Shown here in pieces: positions 16,381 through 25,914 of a DNA stretch of 64,000 nucleotides. Under the pieces are notes generated by a model. It did not search any database. It was not told where the DNA came from and saw only the letters and a list, made by a program, of their open reading frames with translations. The stretch is from contig NZ_BAJV01000011.1 of assembly GCF_000613885.1 (NCBI RefSeq), positions 1 to 64,000 on the forward strand, written 5' to 3'. The first letter of the stretch is position 1; each line of letters begins with the position of its first letter. Made by a program: the position numbers and the translations under genes. This DNA comes from Asaia prunellae JCM 25354. Lineage in GTDB: Bacteria > Pseudomonadota > Alphaproteobacteria > Acetobacterales > Acetobacteraceae.

Positions 16381-18780
16381 TCAATAATGCCCGCGTAGCG
16401 TAAAGCTGAATGTCCGGGGCTGACCGTAGATCATACCATCATAAAATCCGGCCTGACGTACAAAGCTCTTGTCTGTAAGGTTGGTGATGTTGCCTGTCAG
16501 GTCGAGCCATTTCATCAGGCGATAGCGAGCCATCAGATTGACCAGTGTGTAGCCATTCATGCTGAGAAGCGAAGCGTCATACTTGCCTTTACCCAGTGGG
16601 CGTCCGGGATTTGTGGCCCATAGCGTTGTCGTCTGACTTGATACGCCGCCGCCAATCGTCAGGTTTTTCAGGCGTCCATGAAATGTATAGCTGGTAGTCA
16701 GGCGCACAAGATGACGGGGATCCTGACGATAGCTCAGACCTTTTTCATCCAGATAGCTATAGCCAAACAGTATGTTCCATCCGGGAAGGATTTCGCCCGA
16801 GGCATCGAAATCGATGCCCTTTGTTTTTACGCCATTGACAGATTCATAAACTGACTCACCGGTCTGGAAGTTGGTTGCCCCTGTTGCCTGTGCCACATTG
16901 TTCTGCTGATTCAGGTAGAAAGCGAGGGTGGTATTCAGACGGCCACCATAGAAGGCCCCTTTGATGCCCGTTTCGTAGCTTCGCCCGGTAACCGGGGCGA
17001 GGGGCTGATTATCGATGTCGCGCAGCTGGGATTGCGGCGTGTAGACATTCGTATAGCTGCCATACAGGGAAAGATTTTTTGTGAAGTCGTAAACGGCACC
17101 AGCATAAGGCGTAAGGACGGCGTTCTGACGTCCCGTGCCACTCTGGCCGGAATAGACATTTGCCGTCGTATAAGTGCCGCTATAGGCTTCATAGGTACTA
17201 ACGCGCCCGCCCAGGATGAGTGACAGCCCCTTTGCGAGTACAAATCGGCCTGAAGCGTAAGCGCCATAATTGCGTGTCACGTCGACCTGACGTGCCCGTG
17301 TACGGTGGGTCTGGTAATTGGGGTAATCGCCATTCCAGGTGCGCCAGTTTGCAATGGGCAGACCTGTTGCGCGGTACTGGCAGCCATTGAAGGGAGCCAC
17401 ACCGGCAATCGAACAATTGCCCAGTGCCTTGCTGAAACTATATGTCGTCAGGGTGTCGTTGTAGCCGTTGAACCCGAATACAAGCTGATGCGTATGGCCG
17501 AAGGCCCGAAACGGCCCTCCGATATGCACATCGGCATTATCGCGTGAATCGTGATATTCAGAGTGGAGGGCATTCAGATAGCCACCAGTGCCATCCTGAT
17601 TGAAGAATCCGGCATAGCCACCGACATTTCTGGCCGCGTTATTGACCTTCGCAATGCCAAGATTGCTGTAGGAGCCGCCCTCGGTTCGCATATAGCCGAC
17701 TTTGAGATGCCACTCTCCGCCAAGACTGTGATCGTAATTGGCGAAGGCAGTGTACTGGTCACGCAGAGCGGTGCTCCAGTTTGCAACCGGATTGGTACTG
17801 CGCGGCAGGTTGGCAGGTGAACCATCAGCGAACCAGATGGGTACGTTGGCGCCCCAGGACGCACCATCATTACGTGTGCGCTCATACTGGAAACCATAAT
17901 TGAGCGTATCTCGTGTCGAGAGATCCATCGTGTAATTGGCCAAGGCGCCAATGCGGTTGACGTGTTCCCGGACACGGAACGTGTCGGTGTCATCCCAGGA
18001 AAAGACATAGCGGCTTCGGATCGAGCCGGACCGGGTGATTGGCGCGTTGATATCAGCCATCACGCGGCGCTCGTTCCAGTTGCCCAATCGCAGCAGTCCG
18101 CTTGCAGAAAACGTCTTTGTCGGCGCTTTTCTCTGGAGATAGATCGTGGCTGAAGGGTCTCCTGTACCGCCGAGCAATCCATTGGCACCGCGTACGATCT
18201 GGGCGTTTTCGTACAGATCCATATTCATCGAGGAGCCGACACCGCCGAAACTTGCAGAGGCGTCGATCTGCATGCCATCGATCTTGTAGTTGGTGATGTC
18301 GAAGCCGCGTGCGCGATAAGTCGTACGGCCTGCGTTGTCGTTCGAATAGGATGAGATACCCGGAGCCGTACCCAGCACGTCATCAAGGGTGTTGATCTGC
18401 TGGTCGTCCATAAGCTGACGCGAAATCACAGTGACTGTCTGTGGCGTTTCGCGCAGGCTCAGGGGCAGGCCGGTCGAGGTACTGGTTTCCGAGATCGTGT
18501 AACTGCCTTTTTCCCAGAGTCGCGAGCGTACATCAATGTGTTCGACTGGTCGGGCAGTATCATTCCGGCCGACTTCCTCACCCTTTGTGTGAGAGCTGTC
18601 ATGATGGGCAGTTTTTCCATGACCATGTCTATGTCGGTTTTTTTTCGGATAAGATGAGAGCGAAGACGCTCCATCCGCCGAGGCCGGATTTTCTGTTGCC
18701 GCCAAAGCAAAGGAGGATGGCAGGAAGGCCAGACATGTTCCGAGTGTCAGCACGCGACACCGATTGATCCTGTAGCTCAA
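16381..18780 (-). CDS. TonB-dependent siderophore receptor (His-rich N-terminus)
   Basis: An outer-membrane gated beta-barrel for ferric-siderophore uptake, powered by TonB-ExbBD. It has 799 residues: signal peptide (FLPSSFALAA), a His/Lys-rich stretch (about residues 44-70), then a plug (TSTGLPLSLRETPQTVTVIS, DDVLGTAPGISSY, YRARGFDITNYKIDGMQID) and a barrel ending in the aromatic C-terminus FSFTLRGHY. The plug resembles FpvA/FecA-type siderophore receptors. A Fur-box-like site lies 23-41 bases upstream of the start. The His-rich segment lies where a signalling domain would sit in FecA, and no such domain is seen. The substrate is unknown. Confidence 0.9.
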   Translation of the reverse strand: MSYRINRCRVLTLGTCLAFLPSSFALAATENPASADGASSLSSYPKKNRHRHGHGKTAHHDSSHTKGEEVGRNDTARPVEHIDVRSRLWEKGSYTISETSTSTGLPLSLRETPQTVTVISRQLMDDQQINTLDDVLGTAPGISSYSNDNAGRTTYRARGFDITNYKIDGMQIDASASFGGVGSSMNMDLYENAQIVRGANGLLGGTGDPSATIYLQRKAPTKTFSASGLLRLGNWNERRVMADINAPITRSGSIRSRYVFSWDDTDTFRVREHVNRIGALANYTMDLSTRDTLNYGFQYERTRNDGASWGANVPIWFADGSPANLPRSTNPVANWSTALRDQYTAFANYDHSLGGEWHLKVGYMRTEGGSYSNLGIAKVNNAARNVGGYAGFFNQDGTGGYLNALHSEYHDSRDNADVHIGGPFRAFGHTHQLVFGFNGYNDTLTTYSFSKALGNCSIAGVAPFNGCQYRATGLPIANWRTWNGDYPNYQTHRTRARQVDVTRNYGAYASGRFVLAKGLSLILGGRVSTYEAYSGTYTTANVYSGQSGTGRQNAVLTPYAGAVYDFTKNLSLYGSYTNVYTPQSQLRDIDNQPLAPVTGRSYETGIKGAFYGGRLNTTLAFYLNQQNNVAQATGATNFQTGESVYESVNGVKTKGIDFDASGEILPGWNILFGYSYLDEKGLSYRQDPRHLVRLTTSYTFHGRLKNLTIGGGVSSQTTTLWATNPGRPLGKGKYDASLLSMNGYTLVNLMARYRLMKWLDLTGNITNLTDKSFVRQAGFYDGMIYGQPRTFSFTLRGHY

Positions 18781-18802
18781 AACATTTTATCCGTTGTATA
18801 GA

Positions 18803-18821
18803 GATAATGATAATCACTCTT
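18803..18821 (-). promoter_or_regulatory. Fur box (receptor gene)
   Basis: GATAATGATAATCACTCTT matches the Fur consensus GATAATGATTATCATTATC at 15 of 19 positions by eye. It lies just upstream of the receptor start at 18780, so iron repression is likely. Confidence 0.75.
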
Positions 18822-19034
18822 AACAAGCGAATAATCGTTTCGTTAGGAAATATAAAGACAAGCTTCCGATGCAATTGGAAAACTTTTCGTTACAATTGCC
18901 AATTTGATGGAACTAACCTGCGTCGTAGGACGGAGCTTTCTCGCACCTGCTTTCTTGCAATAAGCTATGGCTGCAAGGTGGTCGTTCTGTTCTGGAAATT
19001 CCGAGGTAAAGAAATTGTACGAAGTGAGATGAGC

Positions 19035-19055
19035 AGAAACAGAAACAGAAACAGA
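19035..19055. repeat. Hexanucleotide microsatellite (AGAAAC)x3.5
   Basis: AGAAAC is repeated three and a half times in the roughly 500-base gap between the two divergent iron genes. Simple tandem repeats can vary in length. The rest of the gap (18822-19224) shows no gene or other recognisable signal. Confidence 0.8.
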
Positions 19056-19224
19056 TAATCGACATATCGGAACAATCGGTAGCTTGTAGAAACTGAAATT
19101 CCTGCCAGCGGCTGGCTGTTTCTTCTGTTCTCATTTGGGGAGCAGTTACCTTTTGGCAACACGTGCGATGCGAACGGGGCAGGATGGGACCTTGTTTGCA
19201 TTCAGGATTGGAATGGGTGGTATT

Positions 19225-19243
19225 GCGAGTTATTATCATTATT
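19225..19243 (+). promoter_or_regulatory. Fur box-like site (Sel1 gene)
   Basis: The core ATTATCATTAT (19232-19242) matches the central and right part of the Fur consensus; 14 of 19 positions match by eye. It lies 50 bases before the Sel1-repeat gene start. Confidence 0.6.
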
Positions 19244-19292
19244 GCACCCTGAGAAACTGATCAGGAAATGCCATCTCATTTGACAGACTGGG

Positions 19293-20066
19293 TTGATGAT
19301 TGCGCAAATTTTGAAGTTGTTATCGTTCTCAGCGCAAGAACGGCGCAAGATTAGGCGCCCTGTTCCTGAATTGCCCGATAAGATCAACGCTATTCATATT
19401 CGTGCCATGCAGGGTCATGTGGCAGACCAGGTGCTATGGGGTGATATTCTGCTGAAAAGCATTTATCTTCCTCCTGATCCGGAACGTGCACGACGATGGT
19501 ATGAGATTGCTGCTGCTGCCGGCTATGCTCCGGCCCATAATATGGTGGGGCGTTGCTGCCATTTTGGCTGGGGAGGAGCTGTCGATCTTGATGCTGCTGC
19601 CAGAGCCTATGCTAGAGCCGCGGCACTTGGTGATTTGTGGGGTAACTACAATCTTGCAATCATGACCATGCGCGGCATCGGTATGAAGGTTGACCTGCCT
19701 CGTGCTCTTGCTCTTTTTCGTAGTGGGGCAGAGCGTGGACACGCGAAGTCAATGAATCTCCTGGCTCGATTCATCGAGGAGGGATGGCATACGCCCCGAA
19801 ACCCCAAACTTGCTCTGGACTGGTATCGTCGCTCGGCTGAGGGAGGAGATTATCGAGGGCAGCATAACTACGCGACTGCTCTTTGTGCCATGGGTCGGGA
19901 AGAGGAGGCCTATGACTGGTGGGACAAGGCGGTCATCGATGCGACCTCCGATATTCTGCTTGCCATGCAACGTCAGCTCGCTACGCACCAAACTGGTCGG
20001 GCAGTCACAATACTCGACCGGGTAGCTGCGCGCCTCAGGGATCTGGGCCTATCCAGCCAGACGTGA
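19293..20066 (+). CDS. Sel1-like repeat protein linked to iron uptake
   Basis: A 257-residue protein built from Sel1/TPR-like repeats of about 36 residues. Examples are ARRWYEIAAAAGYAPAHNMV, AARAYARAAALGDLWGNYNL, ALALFRSGAERGHAKSMNLL and ALDWYRRSAEGGDYRGQHNY. Such repeats form protein-binding superhelices. There is no signal peptide, so it is probably cytoplasmic. Small Sel1-repeat genes commonly accompany TonB receptors and iron-dependent hydroxylases in Proteobacteria; here it lies between two receptor genes with a Fur-like site upstream. ATG 19293 or 19296 are both possible and neither has a strong ribosome site. A role in iron uptake is inferred from context. Confidence 0.8.
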   Translation: MMIAQILKLLSFSAQERRKIRRPVPELPDKINAIHIRAMQGHVADQVLWGDILLKSIYLPPDPERARRWYEIAAAAGYAPAHNMVGRCCHFGWGGAVDLDAAARAYARAAALGDLWGNYNLAIMTMRGIGMKVDLPRALALFRSGAERGHAKSMNLLARFIEEGWHTPRNPKLALDWYRRSAEGGDYRGQHNYATALCAMGREEEAYDWWDKAVIDATSDILLAMQRQLATHQTGRAVTILDRVAARLRDLGLSSQT

Positions 20067-20261
20067 GCACAGCGCAGAAAACAGCGTTTCTTGCCTGGTT
20101 TTGCAGAAAAACCAGATGAAAGCGTTGTGAAACATTCCGGATCCGGCCGGAACGAAGTGGAAAACACGTAAGAATGCTAGAAATTAAGTGTCGCATTGCA
20201 GCAACACAAAGACATAAAGCACATAGATGCAATTGAGAGGTGGTTGCAACACTTTGTTGTG

Positions 20262-20280
20262 AAAGATAGGAATCATTCTC
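20262..20280 (+). promoter_or_regulatory. Possible Fur box (second TonB receptor)
   Basis: The right half, ATCATTCTC (20272-20280), matches the Fur consensus well, while the left half is poor (11 of 19 overall by eye). It sits about 45 bases before the receptor start. The support is mainly the gene's function. Confidence 0.4.
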
Positions 20281-20322
20281 AATTCAGAGACTGAGTCCTC
20301 ATCTTTTCTATGGAGATTGCGC

Positions 20323-22680
20323 TTGTCGGTAAAATGGGTTCGTCCTTCATGTTCCGTATCACTGTTAGTCGGCATGACCTTCGCTTGCACGGCTGCTTAT
20401 GCCCATACGGCGCAAGGTGAGGAGAGCGCGACCCAGCGAAAGAAAACGAGGGAAGACACTCAGGACCCTGCCAAAAGAAAAAGGGCTGAAAAGGCGAGAG
20501 CAACCCAGCAGGACGGGGGAGACGAACATCTCATTGTTCATGGCGCGGCGATGAACATCCTGCACGAGCCGATCGGTCTGGGCCGTATGCCTGAAGACAT
20601 CATGCACACGCCTCAGACTGTCAACGCGGTTCCGCAGATCCTGATGCAGCAGCAGAATGTCAAATCGCTGGATGAGGCGCTACGCAATGTGCCAGGCATC
20701 ACCGCCTCGGTCGGTGAGGGCGAGGGAGGTATGGCGGGCGATCAGTTTCTGATTCGCGGCTTTGCGGCCCAGAACGATATTTATGAAAACGGGTTGCGCG
20801 ATTTTGGCGTCTATACACGTGACAGTTTCGATTACGACCATATTTCTGTCATCAAGGGACCCTCATCAGAGGTATTCGGCAACGGTACGACTGGGGGCGC
20901 AATCAATATTGTGACCAGGGTGGCGCATCTGGGAGATACCTATAACACCCAGTTTTCAGGCGGGTCTGGCGAATATTATCGCGGTACACTTGATGTGAAC
21001 AAACAGATCGGTGAGTCCACGGCCGTACGTATTACCGGCATGGGTAACGAGAACAACGTTGTTGGCCGCGACAACATCTACTCCCATCGCTGGGGACTGG
21101 CGCCCTCAATCGGTTTCGGGCTCGGCAAGAAGACCAGCTTTACGCTGGAATATTTCCACCAATCCGATAATCGTATCCCCGATTACGGTGTCCCGGTCAT
21201 TACCAGACCCGGCAGCAAGATCGGTCGCCCGGCTACGGAATACGGGCTGAACCGGCACAGCTGGTACGGCACCAATTATGATCAGGATGTGTCCAATGTA
21301 AATATGCTCACAGCACGCCTGAATTCCGAGATCAGCAGTCATCTGACAATCTCCGACGATCTCCGTGGCGGGCTTTATGATCGTTATTTCTCGGCATCAC
21401 AGCCGGGCTGCGATGCGACCTGTCAGAAACTGTTTTTTACCAATCCGTCCCAGGCGCAGATCAACCGTCGTGGGCATCTGGGTGGCCCTGAGCCCTATCA
21501 GCAGAATGACTGGTCTGTGCAGAACGTTTTTTCCGCCCGTGCCAATTTCAGGACGGGCTTCATTCGCCATCAGGTCATCGCGGGCTGGGATGTCGAGCAT
21601 ATCTACGACCGTCGAACCAATTACGCATATAATTTCAACGGAGTTAATGGCACTCGCACGGATACAACCAGTATGGTCAACCCTTCACACGTTCAGCCGG
21701 GGCTGTTGCTGGGAGGGCCTGGCCAATATCAGTATGATCTGGTCAATCTGTCAGGTGGAGCGGGACGCAAGCTCTATAAAACGGGTGATGCCACTGATGT
21801 GGGGGCGTTTCTCTCCGAGCAGATGTGGTTGGCGCCGTGGTTCTCCATCCGCGGGGGCTTCCGCTGGGATCACTGGAACAGCCAATACGCAGCAACAGAG
21901 GGGGCAACAGCGGCCGATACACGGTTGTCGCAACAGCAGAATACCATCAATCCAACTGTAAGTCTTATGTACACGCCCAGCGACAACACGATGGTCTATT
22001 TCAACTGGGCGCGTTCAACGACGCCGCTTGGCCTTTATGTGACGAACAGCTCGGAACCACTGAAGACTTCGACACAGGGTTTCAGCCCTGAAAAGGCGAG
22101 CCTTTACGAGATCGGAATCAAGCAGCAGTTTCTGCATGGGCGACTGGGTGCGACGGCATCGCTCTTCCGGTTGGAAAAAGGCAATGCGCTCATGACAGAT
22201 CCCTCGACCGGAAGCGTTTCTTCATCAAGCGATACTCAGCGTAATCAGGGTGTCGAATTGAGTCTGTCCGGTCAGATCACGCGTAACTGGAGTCTGATCG
22301 GTACATATGCCTATTACGATGCGACAACGACAGGCTCTCTCACAGCGGCTGATATCGGCAAGCGTATCCAGTACGCACCGAAGAACATGGCAACAATCTG
22401 GAGCACTTATACGATTGCCCCTGACAAGCCCTGGAACCTGACTTTTGGTGGCGGTCTGACATGGCGTGACTCTGTGTGGCTCGACGCGGCCAATACGGCG
22501 CGCGTGCCCCATACGACAGAATGGGATGCTATGGTCTCACATATGGTCGGCCACCGCTGGCGTCTTGCACTGAATGGGTACAATCTGGCCAATCGTCTGA
22601 ATTACTCCAACCTGTTCAGCGATCGAGCCACACCTTCTGTCGGACGCACCTTTCTCGGAAGTATTTCCTTCACCTACTGA
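20323..22680 (+). CDS. TonB-dependent siderophore receptor, Fiu/catecholate-like
   Basis: A second outer-membrane iron-siderophore receptor. TTG 20323 is preferred because GGAG (20312-20315) is seven bases upstream; TTG 20317 is too close to that site. The signal peptide ends near ACTAAYA, followed by a Lys/Arg-rich linker. The plug carries DIMHTPQTVNAVPQILMQQQ, DEALRNVPGITASVGEGEGG, FLIRGFAAQNDIYENGLRD and VIKGPSSEVFGNGTTGGAIN. The barrel ends GRTFLGSISFTY with a terminal aromatic. The Gly-rich GEGEGG segment and the plug pattern resemble Fiu/CirA-type catecholate receptors. The frame is intact at about 785 residues. The ligand is inferred only. Confidence 0.9.
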   Translation: MSVKWVRPSCSVSLLVGMTFACTAAYAHTAQGEESATQRKKTREDTQDPAKRKRAEKARATQQDGGDEHLIVHGAAMNILHEPIGLGRMPEDIMHTPQTVNAVPQILMQQQNVKSLDEALRNVPGITASVGEGEGGMAGDQFLIRGFAAQNDIYENGLRDFGVYTRDSFDYDHISVIKGPSSEVFGNGTTGGAINIVTRVAHLGDTYNTQFSGGSGEYYRGTLDVNKQIGESTAVRITGMGNENNVVGRDNIYSHRWGLAPSIGFGLGKKTSFTLEYFHQSDNRIPDYGVPVITRPGSKIGRPATEYGLNRHSWYGTNYDQDVSNVNMLTARLNSEISSHLTISDDLRGGLYDRYFSASQPGCDATCQKLFFTNPSQAQINRRGHLGGPEPYQQNDWSVQNVFSARANFRTGFIRHQVIAGWDVEHIYDRRTNYAYNFNGVNGTRTDTTSMVNPSHVQPGLLLGGPGQYQYDLVNLSGGAGRKLYKTGDATDVGAFLSEQMWLAPWFSIRGGFRWDHWNSQYAATEGATAADTRLSQQQNTINPTVSLMYTPSDNTMVYFNWARSTTPLGLYVTNSSEPLKTSTQGFSPEKASLYEIGIKQQFLHGRLGATASLFRLEKGNALMTDPSTGSVSSSSDTQRNQGVELSLSGQITRNWSLIGTYAYYDATTTGSLTAADIGKRIQYAPKNMATIWSTYTIAPDKPWNLTFGGGLTWRDSVWLDAANTARVPHTTEWDAMVSHMVGHRWRLALNGYNLANRLNYSNLFSDRATPSVGRTFLGSISFTY

Positions 22681-22710
22681 GTGACGCCAAGCTCCCATCT
22701 TTCTCCCTAT

Positions 22711-22733
22711 CCTGCGACCTTGCCTGTCGCAGG
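22711..22733. terminator. Hairpin between convergent genes
   Basis: CCTGCGAC and GTCGCAGG form a perfect 8-base stem with a 7-base loop, 30 bases after the receptor stop and 13 bases before the end of the convergent gene. There is no T-run on either side. Confidence 0.6.
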
Positions 22734-22745
22734 GTAGGACTGAAT

Positions 22746-23539
22746 TCAGATGTTACGCTGTAAGGCAAGCAGAGGTGTGAAGGCGAACATTGTCTCGAAG
22801 CTGCAAAAGACCGGGGCCGGAACAATAATCGTACCGAGCTTTTCGGCATAATCACGTCTCCAGCTGTGCACTTCTCTGCGCAGAACATCTTTCAGGGAAC
22901 GTGGCACATGACGGATTTTATATCCGTATGTGGCATGGAACATGAAAGACATGAGATTGTCGGGATGAAAGCCGATTACTTCTGCAAGCTGGCGGCGGAG
23001 ATCATAAAGCGAGGTCGCCATTGCCGGGCTGGAAGGCCGTAGCGGTACTCCGACAAGAGGTGCATGAAAGCGGTCAGCATCGATCTCCATTTCGATCTTA
23101 TCCGGGAAATCGAACCGTTTTGCCGCCAGGCGGTCACGGATAATTGGTGTCGTATCAGTGATTGACGTTGTGGTGCTGATCCTTCGGGCCAGTTCGCCTT
23201 TGCGACCTGTTCGGCATCGACCCCTCCCAGAACAGTCATGTGATAACTCGATGGCGGCGTGGGCGTGATATAGGCTGACCAGTCGCGCTGGATCAGGGTA
23301 TTCGTATCCAGCATGGCGTGTGCCAGCGGGTGTGACGATCCAAAGGGACAAATGATCGTGTTTCCCGGCCAGAAGCGCGGTTTACCATCAGCATCAAACT
23401 TTCCCTGTCGGTCACCGCCTCCGGGTCTGAGTCCGCTGTCGCATGCTGGCGTGTCCTTTTCCGTCATTGTGACGACAGGCGCCGCTCCGCAGGATACCAG
23501 CGCGCCCAGACCCAGAAGGATATCCCGACGTCCTGTCAT
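22746..23539 (-). CDS. DUF1868 (cyclic phosphodiesterase-like) protein (frame interrupted)
   Basis: I recognise a DUF1868-type protein, related to 2H phosphodiesterases/RNA ligases. It opens MTGRRDILLGLGALVSCGAAP, a twin-Arg-like or lipoprotein-like signal (GALVSCGA), then FWPGNTIICPF, SSYHMTVLGG (first H-x-T-x motif) and, in the next frame, FMFHATYGYKI. The frame break is at plus 23181-23182, where minus-strand GAAGG should read GAAGGG. The repaired join WPEGISTTTSITDTTP gives about 264 residues. The HMT motif supports a 2H-type active site; the second motif is unclear. The substrate is unknown. The signal suggests a periplasmic location. Confidence 0.7.
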
Positions 23540-23888
23540 GGACCGGTGGGGGGAAGCGAACGACGCTGCATGTTAATACTCTTGACGCTGGAGGGGCAGA
23601 CACTCCCGCTCTGGGAAGACGTCATTTCATGCCACGACAAAGCGCAATAATGGGTGACATGTTTGCGACATCTCGATACCGATTGTCATATCACAGCGGA
23701 ACGGGTCCGGACCCGCAGCATGTTCTTCCCCTTCATGGAAGCTGCGGTTGCAGGTCTACAATAATTACGGATTGTGGTGTTCAGATCCGGCTCAGAGAAG
23801 TCGCCAGATGGTCAAGCCTGGTTCTATGAAACCTGCCTGGTAGAGCCGCCGGGAAGCACGCGGCCTCCCGGATGCACTATCGTTTTGT
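23540..23888. other. Intergenic region with ilvD terminator hairpin
   Basis: About 350 bases without a convincing gene. The only structure I can support is CCGGGA...TCCCGG (23849-23871), a short hairpin 18 bases beyond the ilvD stop, probably its terminator. Small frames here look like noise. Confidence 0.5.
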
Positions 23889-25738
23889 TCAGGAGCGTTT
23901 CGTGATCTGGCTCAGGTCGCGTACGGCGCCATTGGCGGCGCTGGTGGTGAGCAACCCATAGGCGCGCAGCGCCGGAGAGACTTCACGCACGCGGTCTGGA
24001 GTCCAGGCGTCATTCCCGAGCGCTTCCATACGCTTGCGGCGCTCTGCCAGAATTGAATCGTCAACCAGTGCACGCAGAACGCGGTTCGGAATATCGATTT
24101 CGATCTGGTCGCCTTCTTCAAGCAGACCAATCAATCCGCCTTCTGCGGCCTCCGGAGAGATGTGACCGATCGAGAGCCCGGAGCTTCCCCCCGAGAAACG
24201 CCCATCGGTGATGAGCGCGCAGGTTTCGGCCAGACCTTTTGATTTGAGATAGCTGGTCGGATAGAGCATTTCCTGCATGCCCGGTCCGCCCTTGGGTCCT
24301 TCGTAGCGGATGACCACCACATCACCGTCGACGATCCTGTTGGCCAGAATTCCGGCAACGGCATCTTCCTGGCTTTCGAATACCCTGGCCCGCCCGGTGA
24401 AGGTAAGGAGGCTGTCAACCACACCCGCGTTTTTACGATGGCACCGGCCTCCGCCAGATTGCCATACAGCACAGCCAGACCACCATCCTGCGAGAAGGCA
24501 TGGGCACGGTCACGCAGCACACCATTCTTGCGATCCGTATCAAGCTCGTAATAGCGGCTTGACTGGGAGAAAGCCTCCGTGGTGCGCACGCCACCCGGAG
24601 CCGCGAGGAAACGTGTTCTTGCCTGCTCGTCGCCTTCAAGCACATCCCATTTCCCCAATGCCTCTTTCATGCTCGGAGCGTGGACCGCGTGTGCTGTCGT
24701 ATCTATCAGGCCGCAGCGATCAAGCTCGGCGAGAATGGCGGGAATGCCGCCTGCACGATGCACGTCTTCCATATGCACGTCTGCTTTTGCGGGAGCGACC
24801 TTGCACAGATTGGGTACTTTGCGTGACAGGCGGTCGATATCGGCCATGTGGAAATCGACCCCGGCCTCACGTGCCGCAGCCAGAAGATGCAGTACGGTAT
24901 TGGTCGACCCGCCCATGGCGATATCGAGTGTCATGGCGTTTTCGAACGCGGCTTTCGTCGCGATGCTTCGCGGCAGGGCCGTGGAATCATCCTGCTCGTA
25001 CCAGCGACGGGCGAGGGAGACGACAAGGCGGCCGGCTTCGAGAAACAGCTCTCGGCGGTCGGCATGGGTAGCCAGCAGGCTGCCATTGCCGGGCAGGGAG
25101 AGGCCCAGGGCTTCGGTAAGGCAGTTCATGGAATTGGCGGTGAACATGCCCGAGCAGGAGCCGCAGGTAGGGCAGGCCGAGCGTTCGATCGCTTCGGATT
25201 CAGCATCCGAAACTTTCGGGTTGGCAGCAGCCACCATTGAATCGACGAGGTCGAGCTTGCGGTTGATGCCTGGACCGTCGAGCTTTCCTGCTTCCATCGG
25301 GCCGCCCGAGACGAACACGACCGGAATATTCAGGCGCAGAGACGCCATGAGCATGCCCGGTGTGATCTTGTCGCAATTGCTGATGCAGACCAGCGCATCG
25401 GCGCAATGGGCGTTGACCATATACTCAATCGAGTCAGCGATCAGTTCGCGCGAGGGCAGGCTGTACAGCATGCCGCCATGGCCCATGGCAATGCCGTCAT
25501 CAACGGCGATAGTATTAAACTCACGTGCAATGCCACCGGCTTCGGCAATCGCGCCGCCCACCAGAGCACCCATGTCCTTGAGATGCACGTGCCCTGGTAC
25601 GAACTGCGTGAAGGAATTTGCCACCGCGATGATGGGCTTGCCAAAATCCTTGTCCGTCATGCCTGTGGCGCGCCAGAGCGCGCGGGCACCGGCCATGTTG
25701 CGGCCGTGGGTGGTGGTGCGGGAACGATAGGCAGGCAT
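23889..25738 (-). CDS. ilvD: Dihydroxy-acid dehydratase (frame interrupted)
   Basis: Dehydrates 2,3-dihydroxy-3-methyl acids in valine, leucine and isoleucine synthesis, using an iron-sulfur cluster. [21 protein letters not shown] at the start and the Cys motifs [12 protein letters not shown] and [18 protein letters not shown] are diagnostic; [17 protein letters not shown] near the C-terminus is also typical. The frame breaks at about 24428: minus-strand AAAACGCGGG should read AAAACGGCGGG. The repaired join [16 protein letters not shown] gives about 616 residues, the normal E. coli-like length. It is a single monocistronic gene, divergent from the ester hydrolase. An error rather than a real mutation is likely. 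Confidence 0.93.
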
Positions 25739-25914
25739 GATACGGTTCCGGAACTGCTGGAGGAAGCGGGCGCGTTGCGCATGAAATGCAATAGCAAGTG
25801 GCCCATAGGCGTATTTTTATTACCTTGTGCGAAATAACGTGGCCAATCGCTTGCCGCAAGGGAGAGTCTGTTCAATCATCGCGGCACTGTTAGGCTTATC
25901 AAGGAAATCACTGC

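Noticed and set aside
24579-25730. 383-residue plus-strand open frame
   Set aside because: It is fully antisense to ilvD, whose iron-sulfur motifs prove the coding strand; the antisense product is low-complexity Arg/Ser-rich.
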